Translations under genes and position numbers: made by a program
Notes under the pieces: generated by a model
Database searches by the model: none
What the model was told of the DNA's origin: nothing
Seen by the model: the letters and a program-made list of their open reading frames with translations, nothing else
Source: CAVQRB01 sp963715055
Lineage (GTDB): Bacteria; Pseudomonadota; Alphaproteobacteria; Rhodobacterales; Rhodobacteraceae
NCBI GenBank assembly: GCA_963715055.1
Contig: CAVQRB010000001.1
Location: 310,001 to 374,000 of the forward strand
Length of the DNA: 64,000 bases
Direction of reading: 5' to 3'
In this document: piece by piece, positions 33,999 to 43,305 of the stretch
Position numbering within the stretch: position 1 is the stretch's first letter
How the letters are laid out: every line of letters starts with the position of its first letter

Positions 33999-36233
33999 TC
34001 AGACGAAATCGACGAACTTGAAGAACGGCATCTCGCGCAGGCGCTGGCCGGTTGCGGCAAAGATCGCGTTGGCAAGCGCAGGGGCCGCGGGCGGCACCGG
34101 CGGCTCCCCGATCCCCCTGATCCGCTCCGCGGTTTCGAGCGCCCGCACGATGATCTGCGGGCAATGGTACAGTCGCATCCCTTCGGCATCGTGGTAATTC
34201 GATTGCTCTGCGCGGCCTTGCCCATAGGTGATCTCGGAGTTGATCGCATGTCCCAGACCCCAGATCACACCGCCCTGCACCTGGTTCTCGAAGTTGACGG
34301 GGTCGACCACGGTGCCTGCATCGACGGCAACAAAGACCTTGTCGATCCGGATGCGGCCTTCCGTCTGTGTGACCTGCACCACTTCAGCGACGGGCACGCC
34401 GAAAGAGACGACAAGGGCTACGCCGCGACCGGATCCGGCGGGCAGCGGCGTGTCCCAGTCCGACATGTCTGCCACCGCTTCGAGCACGCGGCGTGCTACG
34501 GGGTCATTGACCATACGTAGCCGTTCGGTCATCGGGTCGACGCCTGCGGCATGGATCAGCTCATCCAGTGCCGATTCCGCGAAAAACCCGGCGGTCGATG
34601 CCCCCACGGAGCGCCAGGAACTGATTGGTGCAAGCTCCGGTGCTGCATAGCCGCGCACGCGGAGGTTCGGGATGTCGTAGGGCATGTTCCAGGCCCCGGC
34701 CACGATCTGCATGTCCGGGCCCGGCACCGGCAAACCCATGCGGCCCATTTGCGAGCGTATGGGAGACGGTGCCGCGATCTGAAGATCGAGCGCAAGCACG
34801 CGCCCGGCCTCGACAGAGCCGTTTGCACGGGCGGCAGCGATCTGGCGCGGGTGATCCTGCGCGAAATCCTCCTCCCGGCTGAAGGTGAGCTTGATGTGGC
34901 GCCCCGGCAGCGCGCGGGCGATCTCCACGGCCCGGTCCACCACCTCGAACTCGAGCCTGTGTCCAAAACTGCCACCTGCCGCCTGATTGTGAACCGTGAC
35001 CTCGTCGGGGCTGAGGCCCGCGCCTTCCGCCACCCGGTTCTGAACAATGCGCGGCATCTGATGCGCGGTCCAGATTTCGGCGTTCGTTTCCGTGACGAGG
35101 GCCACCGCGTTGAGCGGCTCAAGCGGTTGATGCGCGACATAGGGCGCGCGGTAGGCGACGCTCAGGTCGCTGCGCGCATAGGCCTCCGCGTCGCCGTCAT
35201 CGCGCCAGACCTTTTCGAGCCTCTCCGGCGTAAAGGAGGCCTCCAGAGTGGCCCAATGTTCCGCCTGCTCCTGCGGATAAGCGGCCTCAGCCCAGTCGTA
35301 GTCGATGGCGTCGAGCGCCTGAAACGCGTACCAGGTGTTCTCCGCAATAACCGCCAGTCCGTTTCGGACCGGCAGCACATCGACCACACCACGCATTTTC
35401 CGTGCGGCGGTGTCATCATACCCACGCAAACCCGCTCCCTTGTTAGGGTTGAGGCGCAGGGCGGCGTGGAGCATGCCCTCGAAACGCAAATCGATGCCGT
35501 AGATCTGTGTTCCGGTGGATTTTGGAACGATATCAATACGCTGTACCGGCTTGTTGATGTGTCGCCACTGCGCAGGCGGGCGCAGGGCAACCTTATCCGG
35601 CGGCGTGACACCCGACGCTTCGCCTGCCAGATCGCGGTAGTCGATGCGCGTGCCGTCAGGCAGGATCACTGCACCGGCTTCAGTCGAAAGAGCCTCAGGC
35701 GGCAGGCCGCTGCGCGCCGCTGCCGTCCGTTTCAGCGTTTCGCGGGCCATTGCCCCAGCTTGGCGAAGTTTCACGAAACTGTCGGGCACGGAGGTCGACC
35801 CACCGGTAATCTGAAATCCGACCAGCTTGATCGCGGCACCGATTGTTTCACGCGCGGTCTCGGCCAGCAGGCCGCGGTCGGTCGAGCGGAACGGAACGGC
35901 CTCATCGGCCATGGCCGTGTTGTAATAGGCGGCCGCGGGCGGGCCGGGAGAAACCTCGAACTGGTCGAGATCGAGATCCATCTCCTCGGCGATCAGCATC
36001 GCCTGCATTGAGGCGGCGCCCTGCCCCAGATCCACATGCGGCGCGATCAGGGTGATCCGCTCCGATGTAATCATCACGTAGGGGTTGAAAGTCGCCCCCG
36101 CTGCATCGGTCATATATTCCAGCGGATTAGCCGGCGGCGTCAGGAGCCTGTAGGTGCCGAAGGCCACACCACCCGCGATCGCGGCGCTGCCTACGACGAA
36201 AAATCGCCTTGTGATACGTCCTGCCCTGCTCAA
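33999..36233 (-). CDS. Molybdopterin-binding aldehyde/isoquinoline oxidoreductase large subunit (IorB-type), without partner
   Basis: A 744-residue exported subunit of the xanthine dehydrogenase superfamily. It has a Tat-like signal (TRRFFVVGSAAIAGG), MoCo-binding segments (HVDLGQGAASMQAML, AGGSFGHRLEFEVVD), and the catalytic Glu at about 710 in GIGEPPVPPAAPALANAIF. Active enzymes of this type need a small [2Fe-2S] subunit (IorA) and often a cytochrome; neither is adjacent. The upstream gene is the AttH-type protein, the downstream gene an acyl-CoA dehydrogenase. Substrate unknown: quinoline-type N-heterocycle or an aldehyde. Confidence 0.85.
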   Translation of the reverse strand: MSRAGRITRRFFVVGSAAIAGGVAFGTYRLLTPPANPLEYMTDAAGATFNPYVMITSERITLIAPHVDLGQGAASMQAMLIAEEMDLDLDQFEVSPGPPAAAYYNTAMADEAVPFRSTDRGLLAETARETIGAAIKLVGFQITGGSTSVPDSFVKLRQAGAMARETLKRTAAARSGLPPEALSTEAGAVILPDGTRIDYRDLAGEASGVTPPDKVALRPPAQWRHINKPVQRIDIVPKSTGTQIYGIDLRFEGMLHAALRLNPNKGAGLRGYDDTAARKMRGVVDVLPVRNGLAVIAENTWYAFQALDAIDYDWAEAAYPQEQAEHWATLEASFTPERLEKVWRDDGDAEAYARSDLSVAYRAPYVAHQPLEPLNAVALVTETNAEIWTAHQMPRIVQNRVAEGAGLSPDEVTVHNQAAGGSFGHRLEFEVVDRAVEIARALPGRHIKLTFSREEDFAQDHPRQIAAARANGSVEAGRVLALDLQIAAPSPIRSQMGRMGLPVPGPDMQIVAGAWNMPYDIPNLRVRGYAAPELAPISSWRSVGASTAGFFAESALDELIHAAGVDPMTERLRMVNDPVARRVLEAVADMSDWDTPLPAGSGRGVALVVSFGVPVAEVVQVTQTEGRIRIDKVFVAVDAGTVVDPVNFENQVQGGVIWGLGHAINSEITYGQGRAEQSNYHDAEGMRLYHCPQIIVRALETAERIRGIGEPPVPPAAPALANAIFAATGQRLREMPFFKFVDFV

Positions 36234-36326
36234 AAGCGATCTCTCCTGTTATCGGGGCAGAGGCTAGAACGAAAGAGGCGCCCTCGCCAGCCTGCTCGTC
36301 GCGCGGTGACTATGCGTCACCCAAGT

Positions 36327-37376
36327 TCAATATCCGGTCATCTCCAGATACCCTCGGCCTGCATGGCTGCCTGAAATCGTCACCGGCCCTTCCCAGTATT
36401 CGATCGATGTGGCCATCCAGGCCTGCGGATTAAGCGCCGTGACGGTCACATCAACACCTTTTTCGGGCAGGAGCGCCCGCCAGCGCACCGGTACCTTGCG
36501 CCCGGCGACCTCAGCCTCCGCCAGCGGCTCCGCCCGGAACGCGCCATCGGGAAAGGCGGTTGTCGTGCCGTCGAGCTCGATCCAGCTGGCCGCCGTGTAG
36601 GTGCCGCCTTCGGTATCACGAAGGGTGAACCCCATCATCCTTTCGCCGCTGTCGAAGACCATGGAGAACCAGTCCCAGCTCACCTGCGCGTCACCCAGAG
36701 GTTGCGAGGCCCATTCCCGGTCGAGCCAGGCGGTGCCGGTCACCGCCACCTCGCCTTCCGGCAGGCTCAGCACGCCCGAAACCGCGAAGAACGGTTGCGA
36801 ATAGTAGTAGCTGGCCCGACCGGTGGAAGATTTCTGCGAATAGCCCGTCTCGCCATGAAAGACGAGCGGGCCTTCGGCGCGCAAGGTCACATTATAGGCG
36901 AAGTCCGTTCCGCTTGCCGTCAGGCGCATGGCATCGAAAGTCTCTCCCGACATCGACCAGTCATCGATCCAGGCGTCGAACGGCTCGGTCACGACGCCTG
37001 CCTGCCCGATGCCGCCCCGGGCGAGGCGCTCGGCCACGAAGTGCCGGGTTTCGGTGGTCACGGCGGCATGACCCATCCAGAGTTGCGGGCTCTGCCAGCC
37101 CGCGCGTTCTTCCGGCGCAAGCGCGGAGCGAAAGAGCGTCCATTGCAAACCGTAAGGAGTGCCTTCCGCGTCTTGGAGGTTGGCGGTCAGGTACCACCAT
37201 TCGATGCGGAAATCCGGGTGCGCGCCGTGATCGCGCGGGAAGTCGAAGACGAAGCCACGCTCAGGCATGGCGAAGCCGTCCGCCGCCGCGCCAAGACCGG
37301 CGAACCCCTGTGCAAGCGCCATTTTAGGCACCGTGACAGCGAGGAGAAAGGCCAGAAACAGAAGTCTAGCGCTCAT
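36327..37376 (-). CDS. Lipocalin-like AttH/CrtC-family protein
   Basis: A 349-residue exported protein with a signal peptide (residues 1-22, ending MALA) and two lipocalin-like barrels of the AttH/CrtC family. The hallmark FRIEWWYLTANLQDAEG is at about residue 55, and WLDREWASQPL with WDWFSMVF later. It is the third gene of an ABC-ATPase/FtsX-like permease/AttH unit and overlaps the permease by 11 nt. AttH-type proteins accompany lipoprotein- or lipid-handling exporters; the substrate is unknown. Confidence 0.85.
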   Translation of the reverse strand: MSARLLFLAFLLAVTVPKMALAQGFAGLGAAADGFAMPERGFVFDFPRDHGAHPDFRIEWWYLTANLQDAEGTPYGLQWTLFRSALAPEERAGWQSPQLWMGHAAVTTETRHFVAERLARGGIGQAGVVTEPFDAWIDDWSMSGETFDAMRLTASGTDFAYNVTLRAEGPLVFHGETGYSQKSSTGRASYYYSQPFFAVSGVLSLPEGEVAVTGTAWLDREWASQPLGDAQVSWDWFSMVFDSGERMMGFTLRDTEGGTYTAASWIELDGTTTAFPDGAFRAEPLAEAEVAGRKVPVRWRALLPEKGVDVTVTALNPQAWMATSIEYWEGPVTISGSHAGRGYLEMTGY

Positions 37377-39744
37377 TGCTGAACACCTTCAACAGCGCCT
37401 GCGGCGGGGTGCGTGCAAGGCGCAGCGCGGGCCAGGTTGCCGCAAGCGCGGCCGCAACCAGGCTGAGACCACCCAAGGCGAGGTAGTCCGCAGGAAAGAG
37501 ATACATCGGCAGACGCCAGCCAAAGGCTTCGACGTTCACGACCGCAAGCAAGACCCAGGCAAGCGCGAGGCCCAGCGGCAAAGCCATGAGTGCCGTCAGC
37601 GAAGCAAGACAAAGCGCGCGCAGCAGTTCGAGCCGCGCAAGGCCGGCACGGGTCATGCCCAAAGCCCAGACCGGAGCAAGTTGCGGCAACCGCATCGTGG
37701 CCAGCGTGAGCAGACCGATCAGGATGGCGAGCCCTGCCACCGAGAGCGTCAGCACGTTGAGCGCGGCCGTGACCGCGAAGGTGCGCTCGAAGACCGAGAG
37801 CGAAAAGGCCTTGAGATCGGCCTGGTTGATCACCGCATCGGGGGCGAGGCCGAAGTCCTGCGTCAAAAGCTGCGACACGGCATCCGGGGTTGAGGTCCGC
37901 AGGCCGAAGCGGAGGGCCATGGCTTCGGGGTAGCGCGCGGCGAAGAGGTCCGAACCGAGCAGGACCTGCCCCGCCGCATTCCCGTAGTCTCCGTAGACGC
38001 CCAGCACCGGATCGCCCGTCGGCAGCAAATCCCCAAGTTCAAGGTTCTCCCGGCGCGCCAGTTGTTCGTTGACAAGCGCACCCTGCCCCGCGGCCAGCGC
38101 GTCCCAGACCTCCGGAACCGCCTCCAGCAACGGCCAGTTCTGCCGGTAGGTCTCATGGTTGCGCACGCCATAGATTTCGGCCGGCAGACCGCCAATGCGC
38201 GCGGGCACCGACACGATGGGCAGCACCGCATCGACGCGTGGCGCCAGAAAGGCGACCAGTTCGGCAGCCTCTTGCTGCGTCGAGGCGTTGACGTAGAGCT
38301 CCGAAGCGAGCCGCTGATCGAGATAGCCGGTGAAGGTCAGCCGGAAACTCGACACCATGGTCGACACCCCAATGTTCGCAGCCATCGCCAGCAGCAGCGC
38401 CATGAGCGCCATCGCAAGACCGGGCAGTTGCTGGCGGCTGTCGGCCCAGAACCACTGGGCGACGGCGCCGTGACTGAGCCGCTCGCCACAGGAGAGCAAA
38501 AACCCCAGAACCAGCGGCAGGCAGAGGGCCGCGCCGACGAGCAGGCAGGCCAGCAAGGCAAAGCCAGCCATCAGCCCCTTGCCCCAGAGCGCCAGACCGC
38601 CCGCGACAGCCAGCAACGCAAGCGCCACCAAGGCAAGCTGGCCGGCGCTCCGCGAGGACTGCAGGCTCATGGCCCGCGGATGGTTGAAGGACAGGACCGG
38701 CATCCGTGCCAGTTTCACCAGCGCCGCCGCGGCAGCGATACCCGTGCCCGCCAGCGCCATGCCGAAGCCCGAGAGCCACCAGGAGGGACGCAACTGCAAC
38801 TGACCAGTGATGTTCGCGCCGTAGAGCCCACGCAGCGTCGCCGCCACATCCGGCAGGAGCGCCGCCGCGATGAGATAGCCGAGCGCCACGCCAAGCCCTC
38901 CGGCCAGCAGGGCGAAAATGGCAAGCTCAAAAGCCAGCAGCAACATCAAACGATCCAGCCGCACACCGAGCGCCCGCAGTGTTCGGAAAACGGCCCTGCG
39001 TTGCTCGAAGGCGAGGCCAACCGCGCCGTAGACGATGAAAATACCCACGGCGAAGGATAAAAGCCCGAAGGCGGTGAGGTTGAGATGGAAGCTCTGCGTC
39101 AGCCTTGCGACATCGTTCTGCACAGCGCCTTCGCCCTGCTGATAAGCCGGGGGCAGCGGGGGCAGGCCAAGCGGTTGTTCCGCCTCGATCATGAGCCGCG
39201 CGATCCGGCCGGTCCCTTCGAGCAGGCGGTCGACGGTCGCAATGTCGGCCAGGGCCGTGCCTGGACGGCGCGCGGTGTCGGTAATGACCTCGACCCCAAG
39301 GTCCGTCAGGGCGGCCAGATCGTCCGGATGGGCGAGCACTGCTCCGGTTGCGCCCAGGAGCCCACCAAAGAGACCATCCGCCTCCTCGGAAGCTGTCACG
39401 AACCCTTGGCGCGGAAACGTCAAGGGATCAATCCCGACGAGCCGCAACCCTTGTCTTGCGGGGACCTCGCCTTCCATCACCGGACTGACCTGCCAGCCGA
39501 GCCGCCGCAGGGAAACGTAGTCCGACGTGGTGATGGCGGCGCCGTCGCGCCGGGTGATCTGCGCATTCTCCGCCGTGACCAGAATATCCGACGCCTGCGC
39601 GTAGCTTGCGCGCGCCTCGGCATTGATCGCCTGAACGCCGGACCACAGAGCCGTCGCCAGCGCCAGACCGGCGATCAGGGTCAGGAGTTGCCATGGGTTG
39701 CAGCGCCAATGCGAAAGCAGCGCCTGTGCCGCGGGCCCGGTCAT
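37366..39744 (-). CDS. FtsX-like ABC transporter permease (AttFG-type, double length)
   Basis: A 792-residue permease with two FtsX-like modules, each with a large extracytoplasmic region between membrane segments, so about ten membrane spans. Segments include LTAFGLLSFAVGIFIVYGAV and the C-terminal AGLAILIGLLTLATMRL. The double length matches AttF/AttG fused, or the LolC/LolE-like exporters. It overlaps both the ATPase gene (4 nt) and the AttH gene. It probably works mechanically on an envelope-embedded substrate rather than importing a solute (inference). Confidence 0.88.
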   Translation of the reverse strand: MTGPAAQALLSHWRCNPWQLLTLIAGLALATALWSGVQAINAEARASYAQASDILVTAENAQITRRDGAAITTSDYVSLRRLGWQVSPVMEGEVPARQGLRLVGIDPLTFPRQGFVTASEEADGLFGGLLGATGAVLAHPDDLAALTDLGVEVITDTARRPGTALADIATVDRLLEGTGRIARLMIEAEQPLGLPPLPPAYQQGEGAVQNDVARLTQSFHLNLTAFGLLSFAVGIFIVYGAVGLAFEQRRAVFRTLRALGVRLDRLMLLLAFELAIFALLAGGLGVALGYLIAAALLPDVAATLRGLYGANITGQLQLRPSWWLSGFGMALAGTGIAAAAALVKLARMPVLSFNHPRAMSLQSSRSAGQLALVALALLAVAGGLALWGKGLMAGFALLACLLVGAALCLPLVLGFLLSCGERLSHGAVAQWFWADSRQQLPGLAMALMALLLAMAANIGVSTMVSSFRLTFTGYLDQRLASELYVNASTQQEAAELVAFLAPRVDAVLPIVSVPARIGGLPAEIYGVRNHETYRQNWPLLEAVPEVWDALAAGQGALVNEQLARRENLELGDLLPTGDPVLGVYGDYGNAAGQVLLGSDLFAARYPEAMALRFGLRTSTPDAVSQLLTQDFGLAPDAVINQADLKAFSLSVFERTFAVTAALNVLTLSVAGLAILIGLLTLATMRLPQLAPVWALGMTRAGLARLELLRALCLASLTALMALPLGLALAWVLLAVVNVEAFGWRLPMYLFPADYLALGGLSLVAAALAATWPALRLARTPPQALLKVFSNER

Positions 39745-40406
39745 GTGGTCTCCTTGACCATGCCATGCGACAGGAGCAATCTGCGGCTCATCCGGGCCGC
39801 CTGGCGAGCGGAATGGGTCACCATCAGCACCGCCGTCTCCGTTTCCGCCGCGCAGTCGAGCATCAGCTTGAGAACAAGGTCCGCGGTATCCTCATCAAGG
39901 TTGCCGGTGGGCTCATCCGCGAGCAGCAGTTTCGGTCGCGCGGCCAGACTTCGGGCGATGGCGACACGCTGCTGCTGTCCACCCGACAGTGCTTCAGGAT
40001 ATTTGCGCAGATGCTGCGCCAAACCGATGCGCTCGGCGAGTTGTGCCGCCCGCGCCGGCTCGAAGACCCCGGCAAGCCGCGCATGAAAGGCGATGTTCGC
40101 TTCGACAGTCAGGCTTGGGATCAGGTTGAACTGCTGAAAGATGACGGCGATGCTGCGCCGTCGCAACTCGGCAGTGCCGCGATCGGCAAGCGCGCCGATC
40201 TCGATACCATCCACCTCGATCCGACCGCCCGAGGCCCTGTCGAGCCCTGCCACAAGGTGCAGCACCGTGCTTTTGCCAGAACCGGACTCACCCGTCAGCG
40301 CAAGCGTTTCGCCCGCCGCCAGTCTGAAGCTGACATCGCGCAGCACCTCGGTGCGCGCAGCGCCCTGCCCGTATGATTTCGCCAGGTTTTCGACTTCGAG
40401 CACCAT
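39741..40406 (-). CDS. LolD/MacB-type ABC transporter ATPase
   Basis: A 221-residue ATPase. Walker A is TGESGSGKSTVLH, signature LSGGQQQRVAIARSL, Walker B PKLLLADEPTGNLDEDT (LolD/MacB signature), switch VTHSARQA. It pairs with the FtsX-like permease downstream, which it overlaps by 4 nt, and the AttH-type protein. Together they form an export-type rather than import-type ABC system. Confidence 0.92.
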   Translation of the reverse strand: MVLEVENLAKSYGQGAARTEVLRDVSFRLAAGETLALTGESGSGKSTVLHLVAGLDRASGGRIEVDGIEIGALADRGTAELRRRSIAVIFQQFNLIPSLTVEANIAFHARLAGVFEPARAAQLAERIGLAQHLRKYPEALSGGQQQRVAIARSLAARPKLLLADEPTGNLDEDTADLVLKLMLDCAAETETAVLMVTHSARQAARMSRRLLLSHGMVKETT

Positions 40407-40505
40407 CGGGCGGTGACCTCTCCCACGCTGCGTCAGGCTTTACAACATGGCGCGGGAGCCTGCCACCGCAACACCATGCGGCAAATTGCTGTCGGACAGC
40501 TTCAC

Positions 40506-41483
40506 TCAATAAAGCCCTGCGGTTTTGGCGCGGAGTTTGGTGAGGGCTGTGACGGTGTCGATGGTGGGGGTTGGGGTGTCGGTGATGCGGCCCAACTCCT
40601 GCACGGAGCCGATGAGCGCGTCGATCTCCATGGGGCGTCCGGCGTCGAGATCCTGCAGCATTGAGGTGCGATGCGCGCCGACGGCAGCGCCCCCGTCGAT
40701 GCGGCGCTCGACGTCGATGGGGAACTTCACGCCGAGCTTTTCGGCGATCGCCTGCGCCTCGAGCATCATGCCGCGCGCCACCTCCCGCGTGCCCGGATCG
40801 GTGCAGAGCACGTCGAGCGTGGCATGGGTCAAGGCCGAGATCGGGTTGAAGCTGAGGTTGCCCCAGAGCTTGACCCAGATCTCGTCGCGCAACCGCGGCC
40901 GCACCGGCGCCTTCAGCCCGGCGGCAGACAGCGCCTGAGACAGTGCCATCGCCCGCTCGGACTTCGACCCATCCGGCTCGCCCAGCGAAAACCGGTTGCC
41001 CTCGATGTGCCGGATCACACCGGGCTCGGAGACTTCGGCCGCCGGATAGACCACGCAGCCCAGCACCCGGTCGGGACCGAAGCCCTCCCACTGCGCGTCT
41101 CCGGGATCGACCGAGGCCAGCCGCGTGCCCTCGAGCGCCCCGCCGATCTTGTGGAAATACCACCAGGGCACGCCGTTGACCCCGCTCACGACCGTGGTCC
41201 GATCCCCGATCAAGGGCTGCATCCGTCGCACCAGGGGGGGTACCGAATGCGCCTTCAGCGTCACGATCACATAGTCCTGCGGGCCCAGCACGCCCGGATC
41301 CTCACTGGCCGTCACCGGCACCGTCACCGGATCCGCGCCCTCCTCCTCGAGCGTGAGCCCGCGCGCCTGCATCGCCGCCAGATGCGGACCGCGCGCCACC
41401 AGGCTCACGTCAGCCCCGGCCTGCGCCAGCTTCACCCCCATGTAGCCGCCGATGGCGCCCGCCCCGAATATGCAGATCTTCAT
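40506..41483 (-). CDS. 2-dehydropantoate 2-reductase (PanE family)
   Basis: A 325-residue NADP-dependent reductase with the N-terminal dinucleotide motif FGAGAIGGY (residues 5-13), the catalytic Lys in VKLWGNLSFNPISAL and substrate residues in SMLQDLDAGRPMEID. By family it reduces ketopantoate to pantoate for CoA synthesis, but many PanE paralogs act on other 2-keto acids. It is followed upstream by an acyl-CoA ligase gene 129 nt away and lies in an unusually GC-rich block. Confidence 0.85.
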   Translation of the reverse strand: MKICIFGAGAIGGYMGVKLAQAGADVSLVARGPHLAAMQARGLTLEEEGADPVTVPVTASEDPGVLGPQDYVIVTLKAHSVPPLVRRMQPLIGDRTTVVSGVNGVPWWYFHKIGGALEGTRLASVDPGDAQWEGFGPDRVLGCVVYPAAEVSEPGVIRHIEGNRFSLGEPDGSKSERAMALSQALSAAGLKAPVRPRLRDEIWVKLWGNLSFNPISALTHATLDVLCTDPGTREVARGMMLEAQAIAEKLGVKFPIDVERRIDGGAAVGAHRTSMLQDLDAGRPMEIDALIGSVQELGRITDTPTPTIDTVTALTKLRAKTAGLY

Positions 41484-41525
41484 ATGCCGTCCCTCTCCCG
41501 ATCCGTCCCGACCAGACGCCCGGCC

Positions 41526-41575
41526 CTTCTTTTGGCCTCAAATATCCCGGGGAGCGCGAGGGGCTGGCCCCTCGT
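41526..41575. repeat. REP-like intergenic repeat, copy 1
   Basis: The core CTTTTGGCCTCAAATATCCC is followed by a 7-bp hairpin (CGAGGGG / CCCCTCG at 41557-41574). The core recurs at 62196-62234, again just upstream of a minus-strand gene. The AAATATCCC-plus-hairpin layout is like interspersed elements of Roseobacter genomes, from memory of the group. Confidence 0.55.
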
Positions 41576-41612
41576 TCCCGCCCGTCTCACCCCGCACGCG
41601 CGCCGGACAGGC

Positions 41613-43139
41613 TCACGTCTTCTCCACCAGCCCCAGCTTCTCTGCCAGACCAATGCGCTGCATCTTGCCCGTCGCCCCCTTGGGGATCTCCTCCAGGAGG
41701 ATCACCTTCCGCGGCACCTTGAAATCCGCCATCCGCTCGGCGGCAAAGGCGCGGATCTCCTGCTCGGTCACGCTCGCCCCCTCGATGAGCACGATGGCCG
41801 CGGCCACCTCCTCGCCGAGCTTCGGGTGCGGCAGCGCGAAGGTCACCACCTGCGCCACCTCCGGATGATCGAGCAGCACACCATCGACCTCCAGCGGGCT
41901 GATCTTCTCGCCGCCGCGGTTGATGATCTCCTTCAGCCGTCCCGTCAGCCGCAGATAGCCCTCCTCGTCGAAGGCCCCCTGATCGCCGGTCCGGAACCAG
42001 CGCGCGCCTTCCGCCTGAAAGAAACTCTTGGCATTGGCCTCCGGGTTGCCCTCGTAGCCCGGCGTCACATTGGGCCCCGAGATCACGATCTCGCCCACGC
42101 CCTCCACCAGCCGATCCTCGATCTCATGGGCGATGCGCACCTTCGGGCCCGCCTCCTTGCCCACGGCCCCGGGGCGCTGCAACCCCCGGCCCAGCGGATT
42201 CGAGGCCATCTGATGCGCCGCTTCCGTCATGCCGTAGCCTTCGATCACCGGCGCATCGAAGGTCTCCTCCAGCGCCACCATCACCTGCGCGGGCAGGCTC
42301 GCCGAGGACGACCGCAGGAACCGCAAGGGCGTTTCCCTGATCACGTCGGCATTGCGCCCCGCGCGAGACAGGATCGCCTGGTGCATCGTGGGAACGGCCG
42401 TATACCACGTGGGCTGCGCGTCCTTCATCCAGCCGAAGAACCGCAAGGCATCGAAGCCCGGCGCGCACCACACGCTCGCCCCCGCCGCCAGCGAGGCCGT
42501 GACGGCGGCGATCAGCCCGTGGATGTGGAAAAGCGGCATCACGTTGAGGCAGCGGTCGTCTTGCGTGAGCGCCAGCGAGGCCTTGATGTGCTCGGCCGAG
42601 GCCGCCACATTCGATTGCAGCAAGGGCACGATCTTGGGCCGCGAGGTGGTCCCCGAGGTGTGCAGGATCAGCGCCACATCGTCGGGCCCGGGGGCCGAGG
42701 TGTCGCAGGCGCCCGTCGCATCGGACGACAGCGTGAAATGGCCCGCGGGCGCGCCCTCCGGCACCGAAAGCCGGATCACCGCCATGCCGGCCTTCTGTGC
42801 CGAGGCCAGCGCCGGACCGTCATAGCCTTCCATCACCACCAGGGCCTTCGCCTTCAGGTCCGTCAGGTAGAAGTCATACTCCTCCTCGCGGTAGGCCGGA
42901 TTGAGCGGCGCCGTCGTCGCAACCTGCGCGATCGTCACGAAGGCCGCCGCCATCTCCGGACCATTGGGCAGCACGATCGCCACCCGATCCCCACGCCCCA
43001 CGCCAAACCCGTGCAAGGAGGCCGCAACCTCCGCCCCAAGAACCCGCAGCCCCCCGTAACTCAACCACCCCCGACCCGGCGCCCCAAACGCCAACAACTC
43101 AGAAGACCCAGACAACAAACCACATACCGTCAAATGCAT
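41613..43139 (-). CDS. AMP-forming acyl-CoA synthetase (acyl/oxalyl-CoA ligase type)
   Basis: A 508-residue adenylating enzyme. The P-loop LILHTSGTTSRPK, the A5 motif IEGYGMTEAAHQM, the A7-A8 region WFRTGDQGAFDEEGYL and GRLKEIINRGGEKISP, and the A10 lysine in IPKGATGKMQR are all present. It makes an acyl-CoA via acyl-AMP. Closest by feel to the oxalyl-CoA/AAE3 branch; the substrate cannot be read with confidence. It is very GC-rich at third positions, like the neighbouring PanE gene. Confidence 0.88.
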   Translation of the reverse strand: MHLTVCGLLSGSSELLAFGAPGRGWLSYGGLRVLGAEVAASLHGFGVGRGDRVAIVLPNGPEMAAAFVTIAQVATTAPLNPAYREEEYDFYLTDLKAKALVVMEGYDGPALASAQKAGMAVIRLSVPEGAPAGHFTLSSDATGACDTSAPGPDDVALILHTSGTTSRPKIVPLLQSNVAASAEHIKASLALTQDDRCLNVMPLFHIHGLIAAVTASLAAGASVWCAPGFDALRFFGWMKDAQPTWYTAVPTMHQAILSRAGRNADVIRETPLRFLRSSSASLPAQVMVALEETFDAPVIEGYGMTEAAHQMASNPLGRGLQRPGAVGKEAGPKVRIAHEIEDRLVEGVGEIVISGPNVTPGYEGNPEANAKSFFQAEGARWFRTGDQGAFDEEGYLRLTGRLKEIINRGGEKISPLEVDGVLLDHPEVAQVVTFALPHPKLGEEVAAAIVLIEGASVTEQEIRAFAAERMADFKVPRKVILLEEIPKGATGKMQRIGLAEKLGLVEKT

Positions 43140-43305
43140 GGCAAAAATTCCTTCGAATTACGTCGAGCGCTCCCGACTGTCTTAACCCGTCTGGCCGAAA
43201 ACACCACCGCGGGAATTCAACCAAAGCATCAATTGGGTGCCCATGTCTTGCTTACAATGACCCATCCACCCAGTTCCAAGGGCGCGTTTCGCGCGACTGG
43301 CTGTC

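Noticed and set aside
41557..41574. Simple terminator for PanE
   Set aside because: It lies upstream of the PanE start, lacks a T run and is part of the interspersed repeat.
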